Assembly (NCBI RefSeq): GCF_003254645.1
Contig: NZ_PNFD01000004.1
Span: forward strand, 186,001 to 250,000
Length of the DNA: 64,000 bases
Direction: 5' to 3'
From: Microbacterium suaedae
GTDB taxonomy: Bacteria > Actinomycetota > Actinomycetes > Actinomycetales > Microbacteriaceae
The position numbers and the translations under genes are program-made. The notes beneath the pieces are model-generated. The model had not been told where the DNA came from. It was given only the letters and a program-made list of their open reading frames with translations, and searched no databases. Shown here piece after piece: positions 26,556-33,448 of this stretch. Every line of letters begins with the position of its first letter. Within the stretch, counting starts at the first letter, position 1.

Positions 26556-27512
26556 CTACCCCACGAACGCCCAGGCGAGGAAGAACCCGTAGATCGGCGA
26601 GCTGATCGAGGTCAGCGCCAAAGCGGTGATCAGCTCACGCGGGGTGCGGTGGGCCCACACGATGACGATCGCGGGGCCGGCCGCGAGGAGCGCGAAGAAC
26701 GCGAGCCACGCGATCGGGTAGAACAGGGCGAGCCAGCCCGCGATACCGAACGCGAGGGCAACGAGCACCGTGTAGAGGATCTTCGTGCCGAGCGCGCCGA
26801 TCACGACCGACAGCGTGCGCTTGCCTGCCTCGCGGTCCTGGTCGATGTCGCGCAGATTGTTGGCGAGCAGCACGGCAACGGCGAGCAGACCCGCCGCGAC
26901 GGCGCCGATCCACGCCTCCTGCGGCAGGAAGAGAGCCTGCACCCACGTCGTGCCGAGCGTCGCGACGAGCCCGAAGAACACGAAGACGAACACCTCACCG
27001 AGAGCGTGATAGCCGTACGGCCGCTTCCCCCCGGTGTAGAACCAGGCGGCGACGATGCAGGCGGCGCCGACCGCGAGCATCCACCACTGCTGCGTGCGGA
27101 TGACGATCGCGAGGCCCGCGAGGGCCGCGACCGCGAAGAACGCCAGCGCGACATACAGCACGCGTTTCGCAGGGATCCGTCCTGAGGCGGTGAGCCGGGC
27201 GGGACCGACGCGGAAGTCGTCGGTGCCGCGGATCCCGTCGGAATAGTCGTTGGCGAAGTTCACGCCGATCTGCAGAGTCACCGCGACGACGAGGCAGAAC
27301 AGGGCGATGACCCAGTGGAACTCGCGGTCGCCATCAGCGAGGATCGCAGCACCCGTTCCGATGATGACGGGAGTGATCGCGAGCGGCAGCGTGCGCAGCC
27401 GCGCCGCGCCGATCCAGTCGCGCACTGTCACGGGCTTCGGCGGCGGCGTCGCCACCGTGCCGCGCTTGGCCGGATTGCCGGGGATGTTCCGTGTCTTCTT
27501 CGCCTTCGCCAC
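26556..27512 (-). CDS. menA: 1,4-dihydroxy-2-naphthoate polyprenyltransferase
   Basis: 318-residue UbiA-family membrane enzyme that attaches the polyprenyl chain to dihydroxynaphthoate. The first Asp-rich motif NFANDYSDG and the second NLRDIDQDREAGK are intact, and about eight or nine membrane segments are seen. A minus-strand TACGAT at 27521-27526 lies only 2 nt before an ATG at 27518 but 8 nt before GTG at 27512. I therefore choose the GTG, since the ATG would precede the expected transcript start. It is divergent from lsr2. Confidence 0.9.
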   Translation of the reverse strand: MAKAKKTRNIPGNPAKRGTVATPPPKPVTVRDWIGAARLRTLPLAITPVIIGTGAAILADGDREFHWVIALFCLVVAVTLQIGVNFANDYSDGIRGTDDFRVGPARLTASGRIPAKRVLYVALAFFAVAALAGLAIVIRTQQWWMLAVGAACIVAAWFYTGGKRPYGYHALGEVFVFVFFGLVATLGTTWVQALFLPQEAWIGAVAAGLLAVAVLLANNLRDIDQDREAGKRTLSVVIGALGTKILYTVLVALAFGIAGWLALFYPIAWLAFFALLAAGPAIVIVWAHRTPRELITALALTSISSPIYGFFLAWAFVG

Positions 27513-27557
27513 GACCATCCATCGTACGCGGGTGCGGCACGCACGCGCCCGGACGCC

Positions 27558-27563
27558 TAGGCT
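27558..27563 (+). promoter_or_regulatory. -10 hexamer TAGGCT for lsr2
   Basis: TAGGCT ends 6 nt before the lsr2 ATG with no Shine-Dalgarno, so lsr2 is probably leaderless. Confidence 0.55.
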
Positions 27564-27569
27564 GGCCGC

Positions 27570-27935
27570 ATGAAGCGCACCGTGCACCTGGTCATCGACG
27601 ACCTCGACGGCTCCACCCTCCCGGCCGGCGAGGGCGAGACGCTTGAGTTCGGAATAGACGGGGCGTCATACGAGATCGACCTCGGCGCGCGGAACGCCGC
27701 GGCGCTTCGCTCGGCGTTGGATCCCTTCGTCGAGGCGGCGCGCGCCTCCCTGGGAGGTGTCGCCGCGCCGAAGAGCCGTCCGACGACCGAGTACACCGTC
27801 ACGCATCTGCCGACCACGCGCCCGCGCGGCGAGAACGGGCGGATCCGGAAGTGGGCCCGGAAGAACGGCTACGACGTCGCCGAGCGTGGGGCCATCCCCC
27901 AGTCGGTGCGCGACGCATTCCACGCCCGGGGCTGA
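27570..27935 (+). CDS. lsr2: Lsr2-family nucleoid-associated protein
   Basis: 121-residue H-NS-like xenogeneic silencer. The N-terminal dimerisation domain (VHLVIDDLDGS, LEFGIDGASYEIDL) is followed by a linker and the C-terminal DNA-binding domain (IRKWARKNGYDVAERGAIP). The minor-groove-reading RGR of well-studied Lsr2 proteins reads RGA here. Such proteins coat AT-rich DNA. The gene lies inside the menaquinone region, divergent from menA, and is followed by the convergent DUF1990 gene. Confidence 0.9.
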   Translation: MKRTVHLVIDDLDGSTLPAGEGETLEFGIDGASYEIDLGARNAAALRSALDPFVEAARASLGGVAAPKSRPTTEYTVTHLPTTRPRGENGRIRKWARKNGYDVAERGAIPQSVRDAFHARG

Positions 27936-27943
27936 GGCGCGCG

Positions 27944-28426
27944 TCAGCGCAGCGCGCGGAGGTAGCGCCGCGTGTAGATCTCCTGCAGGAGGCGCAGGAG
28001 CGGGTAGCCGATCCAGAAGATCGCGCCCGACGGCCTTGAGAAGGCACGCACGCGCAACCACACGGATCCGTCTTCGTCTCGTTCGACGATGAACGCCTCC
28101 TCGCCGCGCTCGGGGTGCCCAGGAAGGGTCCCGTAGGCGAAGCCCGCGCGATGCGGCTCGTCGACGACGTAGACGACGCGGCACGGAACGTCACGCGGCC
28201 AGAACGGGATCCGCAGGACGGCACTGTCGCCGAGCCGCAGCGGCCGCGCGGCGGCGTGCACCCGCATCCCGGATCGCCGCTGGAGACCCCACCGCATCGT
28301 CTCCGCGACGGCGCGACGGAAGACGTCGTCGCCCGCTCCGATGCGGGCTCGCCGGTCGATCGTCCGGAATCCGCGCGGCGCATCGCCGCGCGTGCCTCCC
28401 ACGTTCGGGTAGGTGAACTCCGTCAC
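27944..28426 (-). CDS. DUF1990 protein
   Basis: 160-residue protein of the DUF1990 family. It has the YPNVGGT opening, RIGAGDDVFRRA and RVVYVVDEPHRAGFAYGTLPGH, and ends in WIGYPLLRLLQEIYTRRYL. The fold is soluble and related to lipid/ligand-binding START-like proteins. It overlaps the menE stop by 4 bp (ATGA), so it is co-translated with menE. Its function is unknown. Coupling to menE suggests an auxiliary role with hydrophobic ligands, which is inference only. Confidence 0.8.
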   Translation of the reverse strand: MTEFTYPNVGGTRGDAPRGFRTIDRRARIGAGDDVFRRAVAETMRWGLQRRSGMRVHAAARPLRLGDSAVLRIPFWPRDVPCRVVYVVDEPHRAGFAYGTLPGHPERGEEAFIVERDEDGSVWLRVRAFSRPSGAIFWIGYPLLRLLQEIYTRRYLRALR

Positions 28427-29556
28427 CGGCTCGCCCGCCCCACGAGCTCGGCGAGCGCCCGACGATCGGGCTTCCCGCTCACGAGGCGCGGCATCTCCTC
28501 TACCCGCACGACGCGGTCGGGGCGCGCGGGCTTGCCGAGCTCGCGTTCGACCGCGGCGCGCGCCTCGTCAAGTGATCCGGGGCCCGTCGCGACGATCACG
28601 GGCGTCTGTCCCCAGCGCTCGTGGGGCGCGCCGACGACGACCACGTCCTCGAAGCCGGGCACCTCACGGACGACGCGCTCGACTCGATCGAGCGAGATGT
28701 TGACACCGCCCGACACGATGACGTTGTCGATCCGCCCCGTCACGCGCACGACCCCGTCCACGACGGATCCGGCGTCGCCCGTGCGATACCAGCGGGAACC
28801 GGCGGGATCCGTCACGAAGACAGTCTTGGTGCGCTCTGGATCCCCGAGGTATCCGTCGGCGAGCGTCGGGCCGGAGATCCGCAGCTCCCCTTCCGGCGCC
28901 TCGACCCGCACCCCGCCCAGCGGGACGCCGTCGTACACGCACCCGCCGCTCGTCTCCGTGGATCCGTAGGTGCGCACGACGCGCGCGCCGAGGGCGATCG
29001 CCCGCTCTCGCAGGGCGTCGGGCAGGCGCTGCCCGCCGACGAGGATCGTCTCGAACGACGCGACGGCGTCGGCGATCCGCGGATCCCGCTCCCCCGCGTC
29101 GACGAGCGTCTGCAGCTGGGCGGGCACGAGGGAGGTGTATGCCGGAACGCGCATGCCACCCGCGAATGACCGCATGCCCGATGCGGCATGCGCGAAGGTC
29201 TCGGCCGAGAACCTCCCCGCGAGGATCGCCGGATCCCGCCCCGCGACGAGGGCGCGGACCATGACCTGCACGCCGGCGATATAGCCGCCCGACAGCGGCA
29301 GAAGCCAGTGCCCCTCCCCGATCCGCGCCGCCGTCGCCATCGCCGACGCCGTGAGCGCCGACCGCGAGAGGGCGACGGACTTCGGCACCCCCGTGGACCC
29401 GGAAGTCGTGAGCACGACGCCGGTCCCGGCGGGCACCTCCGCGGGAAGATCCGGCGCGGCCCCGAGGGCGATCGCCGGCCCCGCCCCGAGCACGGCCCCG
29501 CGCAGCGCCCGCAGCAGCTCCCGCGGATCCTCCCCCGCGACGCGCTCGAGCCTCAC
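28423..29556 (-). CDS. menE: o-Succinylbenzoate-CoA ligase
   Basis: 377-residue acyl-CoA synthetase (ANL superfamily), compact as is usual for actinobacterial MenE. The P-loop TTSGSTGVPKSVAL, the motif TYGSTETSGG and the C-terminal hinge TGRIDNVIVSGG are present, with a C-terminal EMPRLVSGKPDRR carrying the catalytic Lys. The start is set to GTG at 29556. The open frame runs further upstream, but that part translates repeat E and then a shadow of menB. No clear ribosome site is seen, so the start is less certain than the gene. Confidence 0.88.
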   Translation of the reverse strand: MRLERVAGEDPRELLRALRGAVLGAGPAIALGAAPDLPAEVPAGTGVVLTTSGSTGVPKSVALSRSALTASAMATAARIGEGHWLLPLSGGYIAGVQVMVRALVAGRDPAILAGRFSAETFAHAASGMRSFAGGMRVPAYTSLVPAQLQTLVDAGERDPRIADAVASFETILVGGQRLPDALRERAIALGARVVRTYGSTETSGGCVYDGVPLGGVRVEAPEGELRISGPTLADGYLGDPERTKTVFVTDPAGSRWYRTGDAGSVVDGVVRVTGRIDNVIVSGGVNISLDRVERVVREVPGFEDVVVVGAPHERWGQTPVIVATGPGSLDEARAAVERELGKPARPDRVVRVEEMPRLVSGKPDRRALAELVGRASR

Positions 29557-29577
29557 GGCATGTCCCCGACCCGCAAG

Positions 29578-29636
29578 TCCACAAGTCTTCGCCGAGTCCG
29601 GTGCAATTCGCAGCGGACTCGGCGAAGACTTGTGGA
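29578..29636. repeat. Family E inverted-repeat element (59 bp)
   Basis: Perfect 23-bp arms beginning TCCACAAGTCTTCGCCGAGT and a 13-bp centre, between menB and menE. Only one copy lies in this window, but it has the same architecture as families A to D. Confidence 0.85.
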
Positions 29637-29644
29637 AATGGGCA

Positions 29645-30556
29645 TCAGAAGTGGTGGGGGAAGGCCGACCAGTCGGGGTCACGCTTCTCGAGGAAGGCAT
29701 CGCGGCCCTCGACCGCCTCGTCAGTGCCGTAGGCGAGCCGGGTCGTCTCGCCCGCGAAAAGCTGCAGGCCGACCATGCCGTCGTCGGTCGCGTTGAAGGC
29801 GTACTTGAGCATGCGGATCGCGGTCGGCGACTTGGTGAGGATCGTGCGCGCCATCGCGATCGCCTCGCGCTCCAGATCCTCGTGCGGCACGACCCGGTTG
29901 ACGGCGCCCATCTCGTAGGCACGGTCGGCCGAGTACTCCTCGGCGAGGAAGAAGACCTCGCGCGCGAGCTTCTGGCCGATCTGCTTCGCGTAGTAGGCCG
30001 AGCCGTAGCCGGCGTCGAAGGATCCGACGTCGGCGTCGGTCTGCTTGAACTTGCCGTGCTCGCGCGACGCGATCGTCAGATCACACACGGCGTGCAGCGA
30101 GTGCCCGCCGCCTGCCGCCCACCCAGGGACGACGGCGATGACCGGCTTCGGCATGAAGCGGATGAGGCGCTGCACCTCGAGGATGTGCAGGCGTCCGGCT
30201 CGGGCCGGATCCGACACCGCCTGCTCGTCATCGGAGTACTTGTACCCGTCGCGGCCCCGGATGCGTTGATCACCGCCCGAGCAGAACGCCCACCCGCCAT
30301 CCTTCGGGCTCGGGCCGTTGCCCGTGAGCAGCACGCACCCGATCTTCGGATCGGTCCGCGCACCCTCGAGCGCCCGGAACAGCTCGTCGACCGTGCCGGG
30401 ACGGAAGGCGTTGCGCACTTCGGGTCGGTCGAACGCGATGCGGGCGATGCGGCCGTCGGTCGAGACGTGCGCCGTGATGTCCTCGAAGCGATCGGATCCG
30501 GGCGCGGGGATCCATTCGTCGGCGTCGAAGAGGTCGGAGACGTGGGGCTCTGTCAC
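29645..30556 (-). CDS. menB: 1,4-dihydroxy-2-naphthoyl-CoA synthase
   Basis: 303-residue crotonase-fold enzyme that cyclises o-succinylbenzoyl-CoA. Typical MenB signatures are present: FCSGGDQRIRGRDGY, PGWAAGGGHSLHAVCDLTIA (oxyanion hole), FKQTDADVGSFDAGYGS (catalytic Asp/Ser) and a C-terminal FLEKRDPDWSAFP. The start is GTG at 30556 with TAGGGT 7 nt upstream; the 126 further residues in frame are Arg/Gly-rich and not credible. Repeat elements lie on both sides (E and F). Confidence 0.95.
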   Translation of the reverse strand: MTEPHVSDLFDADEWIPAPGSDRFEDITAHVSTDGRIARIAFDRPEVRNAFRPGTVDELFRALEGARTDPKIGCVLLTGNGPSPKDGGWAFCSGGDQRIRGRDGYKYSDDEQAVSDPARAGRLHILEVQRLIRFMPKPVIAVVPGWAAGGGHSLHAVCDLTIASREHGKFKQTDADVGSFDAGYGSAYYAKQIGQKLAREVFFLAEEYSADRAYEMGAVNRVVPHEDLEREAIAMARTILTKSPTAIRMLKYAFNATDDGMVGLQLFAGETTRLAYGTDEAVEGRDAFLEKRDPDWSAFPHHF

Positions 30557-30582
30557 GATTCCCACCCTACGCGCGGGCACCG

Positions 30583-30730
30583 GGCGCGAGCGTCGGAGCG
30601 CTGCCACGACCACGGCGCGAGCGTCGGATCCAAGGCGCCGTACGTCACCTGCACGCCCGCCCCGGCCCCGATCCCACCAGATTCTCCGACGCCCGCGCGG
30701 GCACACTCCACGCACTCCGACGCCCGCGCC
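30583..30730. repeat. Family F nested inverted repeats (148 bp)
   Basis: GGCGCGAGCGTCGGA occurs at 30583 and 30614, 31 bp apart. Its near-complement TCCGACGCCCGCGC occurs at 30685 and 30716, also 31 bp apart. The unit therefore folds as a double-armed palindrome filling the menB-menC divergent gap. Confidence 0.75.
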
Positions 30731-30744
30731 GAACGCGCACGCGG

Positions 30745-30750
30745 CAGGAT
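30745..30750 (+). promoter_or_regulatory. -10 hexamer CAGGAT for menC
   Basis: CAGGAT ends 6 nt before the menC ATG at 30757, again the leaderless spacing. Confidence 0.45.
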
Positions 30751-30756
30751 GGGGGC

Positions 30757-31746
30757 ATGTCCGCTCCTCTGCCGCCCGTCGCCGAGATCCTCGAAACCCT
30801 CCACGTCGTCTCGCTGCCGATGTCGGTGCGATTCCGCGGCGTCGACCACCGCGAAGCCGCCCTGTTCGAGGGCCCCGAGGGGTGGGCCGAGTTCTCGCCC
30901 TTCCTCGAGTACGGGCCCGCCGAGGCCGCGACATGGCTGGCCGCCGCGATCGACTTCGCGTTCGAGCCGCAACCGCTCCCCCATCGCGACCGGATCGGCG
31001 TCAACGCCACCGTGCCCGCCGTCGCGGCCGAGCAGGTTCCCGAGATCCTCGCCCGCTACGGGGCCTGCCGCACCGTCAAGGTCAAGGTCGCCGAGGTCGG
31101 TCAGACGCTCGAAGAGGATGTCGCCCGCGTCGCGGCGGTGCGCGAGCGCCTCGGCCCCGCGGGGCGCGTGCGCGTCGACGCCAACGCCGGCTGGAACGTC
31201 GACGAGGCCGAGCGGGCGCTGCATGCGCTCGCCGAGTTCGACCTCGAGTACGCCGAGCAGCCGTGTGCCACGCTCGAGGAACTCGCGGAGGTGCGGGCAC
31301 GGATGCGCGATTGGGACATCCCGATCGCGGCCGACGAGTCGGTGCGGAAGGCGACGGATCCCCTCGCCGTCGCGCGGGCGGGGGCGGCCGACATCGTCAT
31401 CGTCAAGGCGCAGCCGCTCGGTGGGGTCCGTCGTGCGCTCGACATCGTCGAGCAGACCGGGCTGCCCGCCGTCGTCTCGTCGGCGCTCGACACGAGTGTC
31501 GGGCTGGGGCAGGGGGCTCGCCTCGCGGCCGCGCTCCCGACGCTCGACTATGACTGCGGCCTCGGCACCGCGAGCCTGTTCACGGGAGACGTGGCGTCTG
31601 ATCCGCTCGTCCCGGCGAACGGAGAGATCCCGGTGACGCGCGTGGCGCCGGATCCGGAGCTGCTGGCGCGCCACGCGGCGAGCGCCGAGCGACGCGCATG
31701 GTGGGAATCCCGGATCCGCGCCTGCCACGCGCTGCTCGACACCTGA
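30757..31746 (+). CDS. menC: o-Succinylbenzoate synthase
   Basis: 329-residue enolase-superfamily dehydratase. The catalytic Lys pair lies in TVKVKVAE and IVIVKAQPLGG. Metal ligands are in VDANAGW (Asp), EYAEQP (Glu) and AADES (Asp). It converts SHCHC to o-succinylbenzoate. The length is that of the short actinobacterial MenC. The ATG at 30757 has no better alternative. It is the only men gene on the plus strand here, divergent from menB across repeat F. Confidence 0.93.
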   Translation: MSAPLPPVAEILETLHVVSLPMSVRFRGVDHREAALFEGPEGWAEFSPFLEYGPAEAATWLAAAIDFAFEPQPLPHRDRIGVNATVPAVAAEQVPEILARYGACRTVKVKVAEVGQTLEEDVARVAAVRERLGPAGRVRVDANAGWNVDEAERALHALAEFDLEYAEQPCATLEELAEVRARMRDWDIPIAADESVRKATDPLAVARAGAADIVIVKAQPLGGVRRALDIVEQTGLPAVVSSALDTSVGLGQGARLAAALPTLDYDCGLGTASLFTGDVASDPLVPANGEIPVTRVAPDPELLARHAASAERRAWWESRIRACHALLDT

Positions 31747-31804
31747 TGGGTCGCCAGAATCCGTCAGTCAGCGCCGCCCGGCACTGACATGTTCTGGCGA
31801 CCCA
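31747..31804. repeat. Family C inverted-repeat element, copy C1 (58 bp)
   Basis: 21-bp arms TGGGTCGCCAGAATCCGTCA.. and CTGACATGTTCTGGCGACCC.. pair at 17 of 21 positions. The centre is GC-rich. It begins at the menC stop codon region. Confidence 0.88.
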
Positions 31805-31819
31805 CCCAGGCCGCACGAT

Positions 31820-31877
31820 TGGGTCGCCAAAATGTGTCAGTGCGAGGGCGGCGCGACTGACGTTTGTTGGCGACCCA
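31820..31877. repeat. Family C inverted-repeat element, copy C2 (58 bp)
   Basis: Arms TGGGTCGCCAAAATGTGTCA.. and CTGACGTTTGTTGGCGACCC.., the same 58 bp length as C1. The 16-bp centre matches C1 in inverted orientation. It lies 15 bp from C1, next to the LLM oxidoreductase stop. Confidence 0.88.
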
Positions 31878-31881
31878 CTGA

Positions 31882-32679
31882 TCAGTTCTTCGCGTCGCGC
31901 CAGGCGAGCCAGCGCTCGACCGCGCCGAAGTCGAGATCAGGGCCTGAGATGCCGAGGGTGAACAGGCGCGCCCCGGCGTCGTAGAGCGCATCCGCCTCCT
32001 GCACGTCGCGGCCCTTCAGCTCGTTCGAGACGACGAGGCCCGACACATCGCGGCCTTCCTTCTCGGCCCACGCGTCGATGACGCCGAGCTTGTGGGCGAT
32101 CTCGTCGGGCCCGACGAAGCTGTGCCAGATATCAGCGTGCCGGGCAACGAGGCGCAGCGTCTTCTGTTCGCCTTTGCCGCCGATCATCACGGGGATCTCC
32201 CGCGTCGGGGCGGGGTTCAGCTGCGCCCATCGCCGCTCGATGCGCGGCAGGGATTCGGCGAGCGCATCCAGGCGTGTGCCGAAGGTGCCGAACTCGTAGC
32301 CGTACTCGTCGTAGTCGCGTTCGAACCACCCGGATCCCGTTCCGAAGATGAAGCGGCCGGTGTCGCCGCCCTTCGCGGAGATGTGGTCGACCGTGCGGGC
32401 CATATCGGCCTGCAGGTCGGCGTTTCGGTACGAGTTGCAGTTGACGAGGCATCCGAACTCGACCCGCTCGGTCTGCTCGGCCCAGGCCGAGAGCATCGTC
32501 CACGATTCGAAGTGCAGGCCGTCGGGCTCTCCCGACAGCGGAAAGAAGTGATCCCAGTTGAAGAGGATGTCGACGCCCATCTCCTCGAGCCGGGAGACGG
32601 CGTCGCGGATCTCGGAGTAGGACGAGTGCTGGGGCGCGATCTGGACCCCGAGCCGGACGGGCGTGTCAAGTGCTGGCAT
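31882..32679 (-). CDS. LLM-class F420-dependent oxidoreductase
   Basis: 265-residue luciferase-like TIM-barrel oxidoreductase, of the type that uses coenzyme F420 in actinobacteria. The family features VRLGVQIAPQHSSY, FNWDHFFPLSG, DHISAKGGDTGRFIFGTGSG and IPVMIGGKGEQKTLRL are present. The start ATG at 32679 has TAGCCT 6 nt upstream. The substrate is unknown. FMN use cannot be excluded, although the GTGSGW region fits the F420 group. Confidence 0.85.
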   Translation of the reverse strand: MPALDTPVRLGVQIAPQHSSYSEIRDAVSRLEEMGVDILFNWDHFFPLSGEPDGLHFESWTMLSAWAEQTERVEFGCLVNCNSYRNADLQADMARTVDHISAKGGDTGRFIFGTGSGWFERDYDEYGYEFGTFGTRLDALAESLPRIERRWAQLNPAPTREIPVMIGGKGEQKTLRLVARHADIWHSFVGPDEIAHKLGVIDAWAEKEGRDVSGLVVSNELKGRDVQEADALYDAGARLFTLGISGPDLDFGAVERWLAWRDAKN

Positions 32680-32729
32680 ATCGCCAGGCTATTGCGCCTC
32701 CGACGGGATGAGGTCGAACAGCAGCGAAT

Positions 32730-33374
32730 TTACCGACCGTCCACAAGCAGGCCCGCTGTGCGTCCGATCTCATCTGCGCGCGCGCGAGTGAAGTCGTCAT
32801 CAGACGCTCCCTCCATAACGCCGCGCTGGCTCGAGTCGACCCACACCGCGAGAAGGATCCGTGTGGCTTCGACGGGCGTGGTCCGCAACCGCGCGCCGCT
32901 GCGCTCGACCGTCTCGGCGAGGATCTGCGAGACCTCCTCAATGCACCGGTCGTTCGTCTCACGGAAGGCGTGAGCGAACTCTTCATCGCGCATCGCGTGC
33001 GTCGTCATCTCGGTCCAGAGCTGGGCGCCGAACCGATCGTCGCCGCCGACGGCGCTGAGGATCGACACGACGACCGAGGTGTCGTCAAGGCGAACCGGAT
33101 CCCCGAATGACTCGACGCGCTCGCGCACCGCCGCGATCTGCGCGTTGCCGTACGCCGCCACGAGTTCGAGGAAGATCTCGTCCTTCGACGCGAAGTTCGA
33201 GTAGAAGGCGCCGCGGGTGAAGCCCGCACGTTCACAGACGGCCTCGACGGAGGTCGCTCCCAGGCCGACCTCGGCGAACAGCTCGGCTGCGGCGTCGAGA
33301 AGTCGCGATCGGGTGGCCGCCCGACTGCGGGGCTTCACGGGGGGCTGGGCGTCGGCGCCCGGGTCTTCGTTCAC
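32730..33374 (-). CDS. TetR-family repressor of the MMPL exporter operon
   Basis: 214-residue TetR regulator with the helix-turn-helix TSVEAVCERAGFTRGAFYSN (about residues 38-57) and an all-helical ligand domain. The start is GTG at 33374 with TATCGT 7 nt upstream. The 32 extra upstream residues in frame would run across the operator and are rejected. Two matching 16-bp palindromes in the 74-bp divergent gap are its probable binding sites. They should control both its own gene and the MMPL operon. Confidence 0.9.
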   Translation of the reverse strand: MNEDPGADAQPPVKPRSRAATRSRLLDAAAELFAEVGLGATSVEAVCERAGFTRGAFYSNFASKDEIFLELVAAYGNAQIAAVRERVESFGDPVRLDDTSVVVSILSAVGGDDRFGAQLWTEMTTHAMRDEEFAHAFRETNDRCIEEVSQILAETVERSGARLRTTPVEATRILLAVWVDSSQRGVMEGASDDDFTRARADEIGRTAGLLVDGR

Positions 33375-33383
33375 TTTCCCTAC

Positions 33384-33399
33384 GATACACTTTCGTATC
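33384..33399. promoter_or_regulatory. TetR operator O1
   Basis: Palindrome GATACACTTTCGTATC, which overlaps the -10 element of the tetR gene. Confidence 0.85.
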
Positions 33400-33400
33400 G

Positions 33401-33416
33401 GATACAGAACTGTATC
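33401..33416. promoter_or_regulatory. TetR operator O2
   Basis: Palindrome GATACAGAACTGTATC, the same GATAC-N6-GTATC design as O1. It is centred exactly 17 bp away, so two repressor dimers could bind side by side. Confidence 0.85.
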
Positions 33417-33448
33417 GACCCCGATCGCATCACCCGGAGGCCCCCGGC

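Noticed and set aside
28423..29922. Longer 499-residue menE
   Set aside because: The added N-terminus translates repeat E and then a shadow of menB. The enzyme homology begins after GTG 29556.
30583..30730. Possible mini-CRISPR from 31-bp spaced repeats
   Set aside because: There are only two direct copies on each side, they are inverted to each other, and there are no cas genes. It is a nested palindrome.
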